From: Actinostola sp. cb2023 | Taxonomy: Eukaryota > Cnidaria > Anthozoa > Actiniaria > Actinostolidae | DNA: 64,000 nucleotides | NCBI GenBank assembly: GCA_033675265.1 | Contig: JAUJYZ010001428.1 | Location: 41,001 to 105,000 of the forward strand | Direction of reading: 5' to 3' | Shown here: piece after piece, positions 50,070-61,200 of the stretch | Numbering within the stretch: position 1 is the first letter of the stretch | Layout: each line of letters opens with the position of its first letter | Made by a program: the position numbers and the translations under genes | The notes under the pieces: model-generated | Told to the model about the DNA's origin: nothing | The model's input: the letters and a program-made list of their open reading frames with translations, nothing else | The model's database searches: none

Positions 50070-53000
50070 CTACTCACATGTTGGTGTAGTTTTTTCAAAT
50101 CTTCGTTGAACTTGGTCATAGTTGAATTTAACAAAGGCATCATATTGCTCTGAAGTAATAATAATAATAAGATTAATAAATCACAATAGGTGTTATCAAA
50201 TTTGCCTGGAGTGTAACTGCTAATGTAATATTGACTAGACACTGAACGTCTAATGTTAGCAGTTATGCCCAACGCTGAAGTGTAATGCAACTCGTCCAGA
50301 GTCTTTGACATGAACGGAGAAAGACATTAATTCTCAATCTTACCTGACAGTTTATTGTTAAGTACTTTATCATATTGTTCTCTTATTTGTGTATCTCTTT
50401 CTTTAAGGAGTCGTTCACATATAATTGATACTTGTTTTAATGTAAATAATGGCTGCTCCTTTCTTGTTGGTGATGAGCTTGGAGAAGATAAAACTGTATT
50501 CATTGCTTCAATGGAATTGGAGCTTGGGGCCTTGAGATGCTTACGGCGCTGTAATCGCTTCCACTCCAAGTGAATATTAGTCGCAAGTTGTTCTAAATTC
50601 AGACATATATTATTAGCAGAGATAGATTCCATCGTATTATAGCCTGCGTAGCGGCGCACGGGAAAAGGGAAGGAGGGAGGGGGAAGGGGAGGAGGAGGAG
50701 ATTGGGGAGAGATCGGAAGGGAGCGCCTGCAATGAAACCCCCACATTCCTCGTATTTTACGTTCAAATTTTGAACGTAAAATTCCCATAGGTTAATCAGC
50801 TGTCAATCAAATGCCTCTATTGTTTTAATGAAAATTGATCTCCGTCGTTTGAAGCGGCGGTCTAAAACACTGGCGTTTGATAATGATTTCGATCAGATAG
50901 ATTAGACGGTGTATCGTTATCAAAACAGAACAAAACTCAGTGTTATAAACTCCTTGTTATAAGGAAAAGCTCGCAAAGCCTACTGAATTTTTTAGAGTAT
51001 TCCCTGAAGTGAAAGGAGAAGCGGTTTTTATACAACACGAAGCCGATTGAGGCCAAGTTCTTGGGAATCTCTTGTACTATACTGAGAGAGTTTAACTTTG
51101 ACGAGTTGCCGCCAAAATTGATCTTCGCTAGTGCTGAAGAAGTAGACTGATTCCATAAGTCGCTGTTTTCGCTCTTTTACCTTGGAGGTCACAGACAAGG
51201 GGTTTCAGCAAGTTAGGCTAAAATACCACAACTGTGCTTTGAACAAGAAGCGCGAGTACCCTGGTTCCAGAGGCTTTGTTAAGCTCTATAATACGATGTT
51301 CCGCGGCGTAAACATCGTATTATAGAGTTTGACAAAGCCTCTGGAACCAGGGTAAAGCTCGAGCTAATCGTAATGTAGAAAGCTTAAACTCGTAATGTTG
51401 ACAGTTGATTCTCTAGATATCTGGCCTTCTCTTCTCGATTACTGGAATTTAGTCTCTAATAAAAACTTCCACGGTAATTTAACTTTCTGGGAATCTAAGG
51501 GTTAAAAGGAAGGATTCAGTTGAATGTGGGTTTCTACGGACCGAAATGTTCAAAGGTTTTTTGAAGACGGCAATTTGATCAGGAGTTCGTTCAAAAACAT
51601 CCGCAATCGTATAAATGTTGACAGTTGCATGATTCTGTAGAAAACTGTCTCTATTAATAAAAACTTCCTTTCATAAGTGCTATGTTATTCAGTTTGTGTA
51701 GACTTTTATGCCTTTACCTCGTTCGTTTGTCAAATTACATGTACATTTCACAGTGTAAAAAAAGACGAATTTGATTAATTTATTTATTTTGCAATCTTGA
51801 ATATTAATTAGGGGGTGTATTGAGGAATGTGGGGGTTTCATTGCAGGTGCTCCCTTCCGCTCTCTCCCCAATCCCCTCTCCCCAATCCCCTCTCCTTTCC
51901 CCCTCCCTCCTTCCCTTTTCCCGTGCGCCGCTATGCAGGCTAATCATATTATAACGGTATGTTCCTGTTCAAAGAGTGGATAGCTCTATCCATTGGAAAT
52001 CCTTATCCAGTGGATAAGTTGACACTGTTATCCAAATCCAACAGATAACACTACCCACTCTTTGAACAATGGCAACTAGACCAACCATGACCTGTAGCAA
52101 CTGGTGGGTTGGAATGCAAGGGTGGGCGAGTGGTGAGATCACTTGTCTCTTGCTGCTGTGGTGCCTGGTTCAATAGACCTTATGCATAATGACGTAATAT
52201 GACTACAACTACCAGAATGCTTTGCACATCTTCTTTTGTGAGATAATTAGTCCCCTTTGTCTTAGTGAATTGTGAACTGTTTATTAAACATTACTTGGCA
52301 GCTAAAACTGAATTACGTAATTTACAATGAATGAATTACCTCAAGAGTGAATAAAAATCTAGATAAATAAAGAAAATTCGCAAAGCATTCTGGTAGTTGT
52401 AGTCACATTACATCATTATGCATACCGTAAATCTTCTATTAAGCGCCCCCTTCAAATAAGCGCCTCCCCTCTATTAAGCGCCCCCCTTTGGAGCCGTTTT
52501 GTACTAAGCGCCCCTCTCTAATAAGCGCCCCTCTCTAATATGCAAGGAAGTTGACATTGAGACCTGAAATATCGTTTCTGAAATACTGCTTTCTTGTCTT
52601 TACGATGTACGTACGGTAGTACATTAACTTTTGTTCGAGTCATATACCTTAATTTCAGCGATTATCTGACATACCATTGTGTTACATTTCATATTGGCTT
52701 CGTTTCTCCATACTAAGTTGATAACAAAGTTTACGAAATACGGTAAGAGAATCTGAGTGTTTGGTTTAGGAAATTAAATAAGCGCCCCTCTCTATTAAGT
52801 GCCCCTCTTCTAATAAGCGCCCCCTTAAGACCTCCGAAATTTAATAAGCGCCCCAGGCGCTTGGCGCTTAATAGAAGATTTACGGTAAGGTCTATTCTTG
52901 GACCAGGCACTTGGGGTGAGTTGAGTGTGTCAGTTCGTTCTCTCAGTAAAAATAAACTAGTGAGATGAGTGTTGGGTGTATAGAATGTAGTGAGTGTGAG

Positions 53001-53972
53001 AGTCGTGTCCCCGCTAGTGAGGTGTTTGGTGTATAGAATATAGAATGTAGTGAGAAGTGAGTCATGTCCCCAATAGTACTGCTACAACACACATTAAAAT
53101 ATAATGTAAGTGAATGAAAGGACATTATATAATTCAAAATTCCAACTACATTTTCTATTAAAAATATATCAACACTTCAAAAACTATGATGCTCTGGTAC
53201 TAAGTAGGCATTTCTAGATTTGTAACAAAATCTTGGAAGCAATATAAACAAGAAATAATACTCTTTTCCACATTTAGATAATCAAGCAAAGATCTGCCAT
53301 GAAACAAAGCATAATTTGAAATTCAAAATTTGCGGTTTTCGCTTCCACCCTTTTGGAAAGATGGAAAATCTCGTAAGGAACAAAACAACCCAGGTACAAG
53401 CTGCACAACGCCTTTTGTTTAAACTCAAAGACCGGGGGTAATGTTGCATTTATAAAGGAAAAAACGTAATTTTGACCAGTTAACTTAAATGTTCTTAGGT
53501 ATTCGTACCTTGAATTGAAAGCATACAAGTTTTTGGATTCAATTCCAAGTCTTTCAAGACGAAAAAACGTCAACAGACAAATGAATCAACGAAGAATAAG
53601 CTCGCTTACACGAGAGCGAAAAGCACCCTGAGTATGCCGACACAGTCAACAACCAATAAGCTAACAAATGGTTAAGTTCGATTGGTAGTTTTATTGTCGT
53701 TTTATTATTAAAAGCACAAAAACGACAGGCTGTTGTAGTCCATCGTCACACCGTCGATGACAAGGCAAAGCTTTATAAAATAGAAAGACAGGAAACCTAC
53801 CTTGGGTAACTCTCGGAGTAACTTCAGTGAAAGGAGAATCTTTTGTAGACGAGCTAGGGCTTGAGGATGGCGCAGAGATGGGAATACATCTTCGTCTTTT
53901 TGACGACGGCTGGTGTTGAGGACTCAATAATGGATCAAATTCATATGACCGTTTCAATGTCGCACAAGCCAT
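50070..53972 (-). CDS. AKIRIN: Akirin, nuclear adaptor protein, 3 exons
   Basis: Akirins are small nuclear proteins that link transcription factors to chromatin remodelling in innate immunity and development, and in mammals bring proteasomes into the nucleus. Exons in transcript order: 53972-53801, 50592-50344, 50149-50070, giving 166 residues. Exon 1 has the conserved start MACATLKRSYEFDPLLSP and the nuclear signal KRRR (25-28). Exon 2 has EQLATNI..EWKRLQRR and the hallmark EQPLFTLKQVSIICERLLKE. Exon 3 has EQYDAFVKFNYDQ. I placed the exon 2 acceptor at gtctgaatttag because the join VTQ-EQL matches the family; a longer open frame upstream would add 17 unconserved codons. The stop TAG overlaps a consensus donor (GTGAGT), so a tiny extra last exon carrying the usual SYVS-like end may exist; I could not find it. 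Confidence 0.92.
50640..51942. mobile_element. 1.3-kb Mutator-like foldback element in Akirin intron 1
   Basis: The termini tagcctgcgtagcggcgcac and gtgcgccgctatgcaggcta are inverted repeats, followed by about 100 bp of matched purine/pyrimidine-rich arm (ggaaaagggaaggagggagg and its complement). A 9-bp target duplication with one mismatch flanks it: ATCGTATTA (50631-50639) and ATCATATTA (51943-51951). The length fits Mutator-like elements. Inside is another hairpin at 51253-51360 (gagtaccctggttccagagg). No transposase is seen. Confidence 0.8.
51253..51360. repeat. Perfect palindrome nested in the Mutator-like element
   Basis: The arms gaccctggttccagaggctt-type and aagcctctggaaccagggta enclose ctctataatacgatgtt and its complement around ccgcggcg. 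It is a small MITE-like insertion. Confidence 0.8.
52157..52908. mobile_element. Three palindromes nested inside one another or side by side, Akirin intron 1
   Basis: Outer pair: gtgcctggttcaatagacct (52160) with aggtctattcttggaccaggcac (52888-52910). Inside, 52180-52424 has ends tatgcataatgacgtaat and attacatcattatgcata with tgactacaactaccagaatg arms. Next to it, 52423-52887 has ends taccgtaaatcttctattaa and ttaatagaagatttacggta and about nine TAAGCGCCCC-type words. Confidence 0.8.
52909..53690. other. Remaining Akirin intron 1, nothing recognised
   Basis: A short diverged tandem repeat occurs at 52960-53070 (ggtgtatagaat, gtagtgagtgtgag). I see no coding sequence. Confidence 0.45.
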
Positions 53973-54690
53973 CGTTCACGCCAGAGAACGATCAATAGTA
54001 CAAAAATAGTTTGTCTGAATGGTAGAGTACTACTTCTTCGTTGAGGCAATTGTCGTCGATGAACTAAATCTTCCTTTATTTTGATGCGATGGCTTGGATT
54101 ATCTTCCGCAAAAAAATTTTTTTTGAGACAATCTCAAAATTAATGGCGTCGTTTTGAAGTTGTGATGTTTTTATCTTGGATTGCTTAGCCAATCAGAAGC
54201 CTTTATACAGTGAAGCCTCACTCTAGACAGGAAAAACCGTTTAGGTAAGGGAGAGGAGGGTTAGTACAATTGAAAACACAGGTAACCCAACTTTTCAGCT
54301 GCTAAAGAGAAATATTTCAAATGACATAAAACGGCAAATATTATATGGGTAAATATAATAATTTAAAACAATCGAAAAGTAAGTGGAATTTTCAACTTTT
54401 TAGTGATGACGTAGAATTACGTCAAACTCGTAATTGCAGTTCTGAATAACAGCAAACAGGTCACTCTCTACGAGGTTAAAACCTTCATGAGCCTTGAATA
54501 CCTAAGCTACTGTACTATTACTTGTGGTTAGCATCCTTGTGGTGTTTTTTTTTAATGGGCGTTTTGATCATATATGGACGACTTACTTAGTCTCTCTCGG
54601 TCAAATACCACAGGTAACCCACATAACTGAATAAGGACAACGAAAACGAAATCCGATAAACTTTAATTTGCTTGATGAATTCTAATATAA
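53973..54690. promoter_or_regulatory. Akirin 5' region between P450 3' end and Akirin start
   Basis: These 718 bp must hold the Akirin promoter and the P450 3' untranslated region. A CCAAT-type word (agccaatcagaagc) lies at about 54188. On the minus strand an ATTAAA lies about 24 bp past the P450 stop (54662-54667). No TATA box is obvious. Confidence 0.45.
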
Positions 54691-57600
54691 TTACACTCTT
54701 CTTATGGCACGTATTTTGAAGGGCAAAGGACTTAGCGTGAGCCCCTTAGAGCCCTTAATCGATGGAGGTGGCTTTCCTTCTTCGGCAAAAAAGGTAAACT
54801 TTTGCAACATGGACGCCAAGAACATAAAGAGTTTAACTTTAGCAAAGGCTTCTCCTGCGCACACTCGTCTACCAGCACCGAAAGGAAAAAGATTCCCTTT
54901 GTCACCAGTGAGCTGCCCCTCAGAGTCAAGATGGCGGTGAGGGTAGAAAACGCCGGGGTTCTCCCAGATATCAGGGTCTTTATGCATGGCCTCTAGATCT
55001 ATGAGTACAATGGTGTCCTTAGGGACACGGTAGCCACTCAGTGAGGTGTCGTTCAGGGTGTAGTGGGGGATGGTCTGAGGTGATGTGTTACCAACTCGTA
55101 GTGTCTCCATGATAGTCGCTTGGATTATTTGTAGGTTAGGGCGGTCTCCAAGGTTGGGCATTCTATCACGTCCAACAACCTGCATTGGAAAATACCACGA
55201 GAAGTCAGTGGAAGGAAGGAAGGAAGGAAGGAAAAAAGGAAGGAAGAAACCTGTAAACATAAAAACTGACTGTCTGTCTGATTGATTATTGACAGACTGA
55301 CTATAATTGACTGACTGACTGTCAACTGACTGTCTGTCTGACTGGCTGACTGATTGATTGACTCTGAATGATGCCGAAATGAATGAATGAATGAATGAAT
55401 GAATGGAGAGCAAAGAGACTGAACGAATGAATGAATGAATGAATGAATGAACGAATGAATGAATGAATGAATGAATGAATGAATGAATGAATAAATGAAT
55501 GAATGGATAAATGAATGAATGAATGAATGAATGGAGAGCAAAGAGACTGAACGAATGAATGAATGAATGAACGAATGAATGAATGAATGAATTAATTAAT
55601 GAATAAATGAATGAATGAATGACTGAATGAATGAATGGAGGGCAAAGAGACTGAACGAATGAATGAATGAATGAACGAATGAATGAATGATTTAATGAAT
55701 GAATGAATGAATAAATGAATGAATGGATGAATGAATGAATGGAGAGCAAAGAGACTGAACGAATGAATGAATGAATGAATGAATGATTGAATGAATGAAT
55801 GAATGAATGAATGAATGAATGAATAAATGAATAAATGAATGAATGAATGGAGAGCAAAGAGACTGAACGAATGAATGAATGAATGAATGAATGAATGAAT
55901 GAATGAATGAATGAATGAATGAATGAATGAATGAATGAATGAATGAATGAATGAATGAATGAATGAATGAATGAATGAATGAATAAATGAATAAAACAAT
56001 GTCACTATCAATATATCATATAAACACCTTGTCCAAGGCATCTTGAATCTCCGTTTGGTACTGAGGATAATTCACCAAGAACAAAATGGTCCATTTCAAA
56101 GTGGTCGTCGTGGTCTCATACCCCGCACTAAACATATCCAGAATGCTGTTGAGCAAGTAGTCTTCGGTCAAAAACTCCTTTGCTTGCTTATCATTCTCGA
56201 TTTCAGCTTCATGCCTGACTTTGAGTAGTGCTGTCATGAAATCATTGACCGGGTCTGAGACGTCGTAATCTTTTTCCCTATTCTTCAACACTTGTCGCAG
56301 AACGCCAAATATACGATCAGTAATGCGCTGGTTTCGCTTGTATGTTTCCAGAGGTAAATATTTAGCAACGGAAAACATGTCTAACACAAACATATCAGCA
56401 TCAAGCTCCAGTTCCAAGGCTTCGTCGAGAATACCGAGAAAGGCTTGAAATTGCGGATAAGAGGAGTTGAAATACTTGCCAAAAGTAATTCCACATATCA
56501 CATCGCAAATGCACATAGCAAGGATGTGCTCCGGGTCAAAAGGCTTGCTGTCTTGCTCCCCGATGAACGTTAGAAGCCGCTCGGCTTGTTCGTGTATGCG
56601 GGACTCTATCATTGGGATGTCTGTCAGGTACTGGCGTAAAGATGTGGAGAATAGTTTACGGTGGTACTTCCAGGATAGTCCACTTCCAAAAGCAATGTCT
56701 TTACCACCTGTTGGTTGGAAGAAAATTACCTTTGTTTGAATAGTCCTGTGTGTGTCCACTTCCACAATATTGCTGTGAACAAGCTTATTGGAGCACATGC
56801 AGTGCAATGTAGCCTGCTAAAACAGACGCGTGACTGAAGTGCAATGTGGCATTGCGCGCAACAAATTGCGAGGTAGACACACTGAAAATGCGGGCGACAA
56901 TCCGCGACATTGGCTATAAATTAAAGCGCGCAATCGGTTGCATCGTGCGTCTTAACTTCACATCAATTAATCGATCACCAAAAAAATGCCCGAGTCACTT
57001 TCAATTAAGGACTCACGTATACGTGAGTGACTTTGTTCGATTGGCATATTGTTAATATAGCAGGATAAGAAGTCCAAGAAACGAGCCTGGAACTGACTTC
57101 CGCCCATTTTAACACAGGAATCCCGTAAGGTAGGTTCAATGTCCATTTGTTGGGCTTCCTGTGGTAATCATACATACCTAGCGTTTGCACCATCAGACCA
57201 TGAAGAGGGGGTCTACCACTATAATCAGCTGACCTTTTCACCAATGCTTCCTTTATTGCTTCGGCAGAAGTGACAACCACGAGCTTGTAGTCACCAATTC
57301 TTACCGAGTATACACGGCCATATTTGCGATGAAGACTGGAAAATATCAACAAAACGAAGTTGTGACTGAGAGCTCGTCACGCAACGATCTCTCACAACAA
57401 ACAGTGAGCATTGCGCGACGAGACTCACTCCATATATGCACCGTGACATACACGCATATATAGCGTGACATAAGTATCGCAACATATTGTTGCCCACCTT
57501 TCCTATTCACTTCGTGCTAAAAAATGTGGCATCCTGTTCCAGAGGAGGTTCCAGTCAGTTTCACATTTAATACTAACTAAACAAAATATGCCGAAAATCG

Positions 57601-58016
57601 CGAGACCTCGTTCGAAACACGAGTACCCCAGTCCCGTCCCTAACTTGTACGCCTGCAAAGGAACTAAAGGAGGCTACCCTTCCACCTTCTACTCCTTCTC
57701 CCCTTCTTCCTGTCTCCTTGGTGTCAGCTTGTGTAACTTAGTTATTACAGAGTAGAAAGTATTATCTAAGTAACTTCAAGCTGATTTGCTGTACAATTCA
57801 CACGCTATACATGTACCTTTCACTTGTCTCTTCAAATCCACGATCGAAGCTCAGCAGATTACCAATGACAGGAAGACACGAATACCTTGGACCTGGTGGC
57901 ATCCCATGAAAATCGTACAAAACCCAAACGTAGTTGAGAAGCAGGAGGAAAAGTAGGGCGAGAACTACATTGCTGACGGTTAAATAACTGAGCAAGATGG
58001 AAAAAGCAATCGCCAT
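54691..58016 (-). CDS. Cytochrome P450, microsomal, clan-2-like, complete, 4 exons
   Basis: A haem monooxygenase of the endoplasmic reticulum; substrate unknown. Exons in transcript order: 58016-57817, 57335-57178, 56707-56028, 55179-54691, all GT-AG, joining to 508 residues, the normal length. Seen in order: an N-terminal membrane anchor (about 5-35), proline hinge PPGP (40-43), C-helix WKYHR (132-136), I-helix AGYETT (314-319), ExxR as ETLR (371-374), and haem loop FPFGAGRRVCAG (444-455) with Cys453 as the iron ligand. The PERF-like segment is PHRHLD. The exon pattern and the PFGAGRRVCAGE wording suggest the CYP1/CYP2/CYP17 group, but I cannot assign a subfamily. Intron 3 holds a long (GAAT)n array that open frames run through; the acceptor tttccaatgcag at 55180 marks the real exon 4 start. 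Confidence 0.94.
55200..55375. repeat. (GAAG)n and (GACT/TGAT)n arrays in P450 intron 3
   Basis: The region begins ggaaggaaggaaggaagg and passes into gactgactgtctgtctga-type repeats. It lies directly upstream (in transcript sense) of exon 4. Confidence 0.85.
55376..55993. repeat. (GAAT)n array with a higher-order unit in P450 intron 3
   Basis: GAAT tetranucleotides are interrupted five times by atggagagcaaagagactga, then acg, with spacings of roughly 105-125 bp (about 55405, 55532, 55637, 55740 and 55849). The array is therefore itself a tandem repeat of a longer unit. The last 120 bp are pure GAAT. Confidence 0.92.
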
Positions 58017-58221
58017 GGTTGGAACTTTATAGTACTTAAAATTTTGAACTGCATCGATAGTCTACTTTCCCTCCCCTCCCAGAATTTAAAACTTTTCGAC
58101 AAGTAGTCACCAGGCCACCTCAACAACCCAAGTTGCATCACCCGAACTCGCCGCCATTTTGAAGTTACCGGTGTAAAAACTTTTCATTTTGACGTGTTAT
58201 TTGTCAAAATCTTTAAAATAA
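58017..58221. promoter_or_regulatory. 205-bp head-to-head promoter of P450 and EIF2S3
   Basis: The two start codons are divergent (58016 on minus, 58222 on plus). The gap contains a CCGCCATTTTG element (58151-58161), the YY1-type motif common in broadly expressed animal promoters. It also holds a C-rich block (ccctcccctccc). No TATA box lies at a usual distance from either start. Shared use is inferred from spacing. Confidence 0.65.
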
Positions 58222-61200
58222 ATGGCGTCTGATTCTTCATTCGATGTTCCCCCATTGGGACAACCACATTTATCGAAGCAGGATCTTTCCTTGCTGGTAA
58301 GTAAGGGAGTTATTGAATATTCGCTGAACTAAATGTCGTGAAATTAAAGCCACGTGAAATTATGTTATAACGATGATTTGGCTTAGCTTTGCTTTGAATG
58401 ATTAAAACCTTCTGAAAATAGTGCTTTCAATATTTGTAGTTGTTGTACTCATGTCATGAAACCCTGATGTCGATGAAGTAAATTTAATTTGTAGAAACAG
58501 ACTCGCAGAGTTTAGAGTTTTTAAGCTTACTGTTTAGTTTATTCCAACCACTAAAATGAACAAGTACTGTACTCTGTAGTTATATCTATCCAATCTCTGA
58601 ATTCTCATGTGAGCTAACGTATTCTGATAAATGTGTGTAAAAGATAATAATTATTCCAACTGATCCCTGAGACTCAGTGGAGGTCGGGGTCGGGACACAC
58701 TAGGCGACAAGTCGCAGCGACACGACCCGGGACAGGTCACAGTGATAATTCTCTTCGTGTGACATGGAGGTTTTTTGTAAAATCCTTGTCCCCACAACAA
58801 GTCGCATATTGAATTCGTGCGTAAAGATCGCAGCGACAAAATGAGTGAAAGTGACATGTTGCGGAAGCAATGCATACAAAGCGGTTAGTCGCAGAGACCT
58901 GTCGCTGTGACTTGACACCTAGTGTGTCCTGTCCTTAAGTCTCTCAACAACTTGCCTTTACTTCAGTCAGTTTACAAATAGTATCAGAGACTAAAGAGAT
59001 TCATCAAACATGATACCATGTACATGTATGTTACTAAGTTGGATGGCTTGATACTGGCATCGTGTTTGTTAAATCTCTTCATTGTCTAGATTCCGTCTGT
59101 ATTGAATGTATAATTCATGGCAAATAATTGTCAAGGCTAGAGGAATTCTGCTATATAAACAAGATATATAAACAATAAAACAGAGATATCAACAACTGAA
59201 CAATCATAACACTGAGTTGCAGTTATTGTTTGCAAAGAGCTAAAAGGAGTTATTGAATACACATGCATAGAATTTGATCCCTGATCCCTGCTACTGTGAC
59301 ATAAGCTATTCTGGGTGTTTCGTGGTGCTACAGTCTGCATTGTATTCTTGGTTAGGTTTCTTTGTATGCAGGGTATTGTTTTGGTTCAAGTTCATTCTTC
59401 TCATTCTTTGTGTTCATTGTCTAACGTCATCTGGTGTTCTGCAACACCAAGAAACCGCCGCTATTCTTATATTAATGCCAACCAGAAATCTACTGGCTAA
59501 TTGAACAAAACAGGGTGACAAAAATGGTCCATGCAAGAACAGAGTAAGTGACTTGTAATCAAAACCCAAATCAGAATCTTCCTTTGAAATTCAAAGAATC
59601 TCAAGGAGAATTTAGATTTTGATCAGTGATTACTTCCACTGTTCTTGCAGGGACTCCTTCAAATGATTGGCAAATTAGCATCATAATATCAATGTTTATA
59701 AACACTATGCTCACCATTGGCAAGTCCAGATTGGCTGCATGTCTGGTCAAACCATGTCCCTGGCCTAACTTATGACTGTATTATGAGAACAAAATAATAC
59801 TTGCAGGCTTGTGTTGAATGCAAACCTTTCTTTCTTTCCGTAGAAAGTAGAAGAATTAAGCCCTTTGTCTCCAGATGTTATAAGTCGTCAAGCAACTATT
59901 AATATTGGTAAGGCAAAATAGCTAATAATAATATAAATAATAATATTATTAATAATAATAATAATAATAATACTTTGTAGTTTAGCTGTTGTAGTTCACT
60001 GGTTAACATACATTTTGTAATAAAATGTACAGTGGAACCCGGCCTTACGGACACCCGGTTATTACAGACATGTTGTTCTGTCCCGGCCGAAACTCATACA
60101 AATGCCTATAAAATATACCTGTTTCATATGGACACCGGATAATACGGACAACGGACACTTTTTCCTGTTCCAATATGCCCATTTTTATACAAAGTCTACC
60201 TGGTTAATACAGACACTTTATTTTCTCAAGACAGCGAAAATGATTGCTGTGATCCATGATTTCTCATGTTCAACTTGTAAACTGATCGCTAATTACATGC
60301 ATTCAGAGTTTCCCCACTTAAAATAAACAGATCACCAGTGACATGTACATGTATTCAGTGATTCCGCTAAAAATACATGTGACGTAAATTGACCAACCCG
60401 GTTTATATGGACACCCGGTTAATATGGACACTGCGTCTCGTCCCGATGGTGTCCATATTAACCGGGTTCCACTGTACATGTACATATGAATGTACATTGC
60501 CATGACGTCAAAAACACGCATTTTTGATTTCTGTGAAAAACAAACTGCAAAACAAGCTCTTTTTCTAGTGTAATCGATCTAAAAATGACCAAATCATGTT
60601 TATATAGGTATCAATAAGCCAGTAGGTGTATTTTTGAAGCAATTGCATAACATTTTGAAAATCATCAAAATAGTCACATACGCAGTTTTCATGGGCACCC
60701 CTTCAACTGATCCGACCCAGAATGGCAAAAAATACAAATGTAGTTGAAAGCAATGAGTCTTCTGGAGAGACTGATGAACTGACAATCAGTCAAGATTATA
60801 TACAAATGTATGGTGAATATACAGTATGCTATTTATACTGTATCTATAAACTTGAAGATGAATTGGACTTGAATTCCTTGCATTATTGCATTTGTGTATC
60901 AAGTCATGTACGTCTGAACTGTTCAGGCGAAAACAACCTTGCCCGAAACCCACTATTAAAATACGCCTCAAACCTTCAAATAACTATCAATCTTTATTTC
61001 TAGCAAGTATTTGAAGAACAAGGTAGAAAACGGAAGCTTTCAAGCGAAAATCAAACTTGACCTCATACACAAACTTCGAAATCCACACTTCCACAGGGAT
61101 CCCAATTCTTGAAGCATGTCAGTACATGTAGCTCATTCTCAACAGGGCACGAGTGTACATTGCCCATAGCAATGTCTAGTTCATTGATAATTAATAATAA

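Noticed and set aside
49910..50311. 133-codon minus-strand frame overlapping Akirin exon 3
   Set aside because: It is in a different frame from the conserved EQYDAFVKF sequence, so it is a shadow.
50593..50788. Upstream part of the Akirin exon 2 open frame (MGILRSKFERKIRG ...) as a start
   Set aside because: It lies in a Mutator-like element arm and intron. Exon 1 at 53972 carries the conserved Akirin N-terminus, and the acceptor at 50593 gives the family-consistent join.
54691..55857. A 388-codon frame fusing repeat peptide to the P450 C-terminus
   Set aside because: The first 226 codons are the (GAAT)n intron. The acceptor at 55180 joins exon 4 in frame to exon 3 and gives a normal-length P450.
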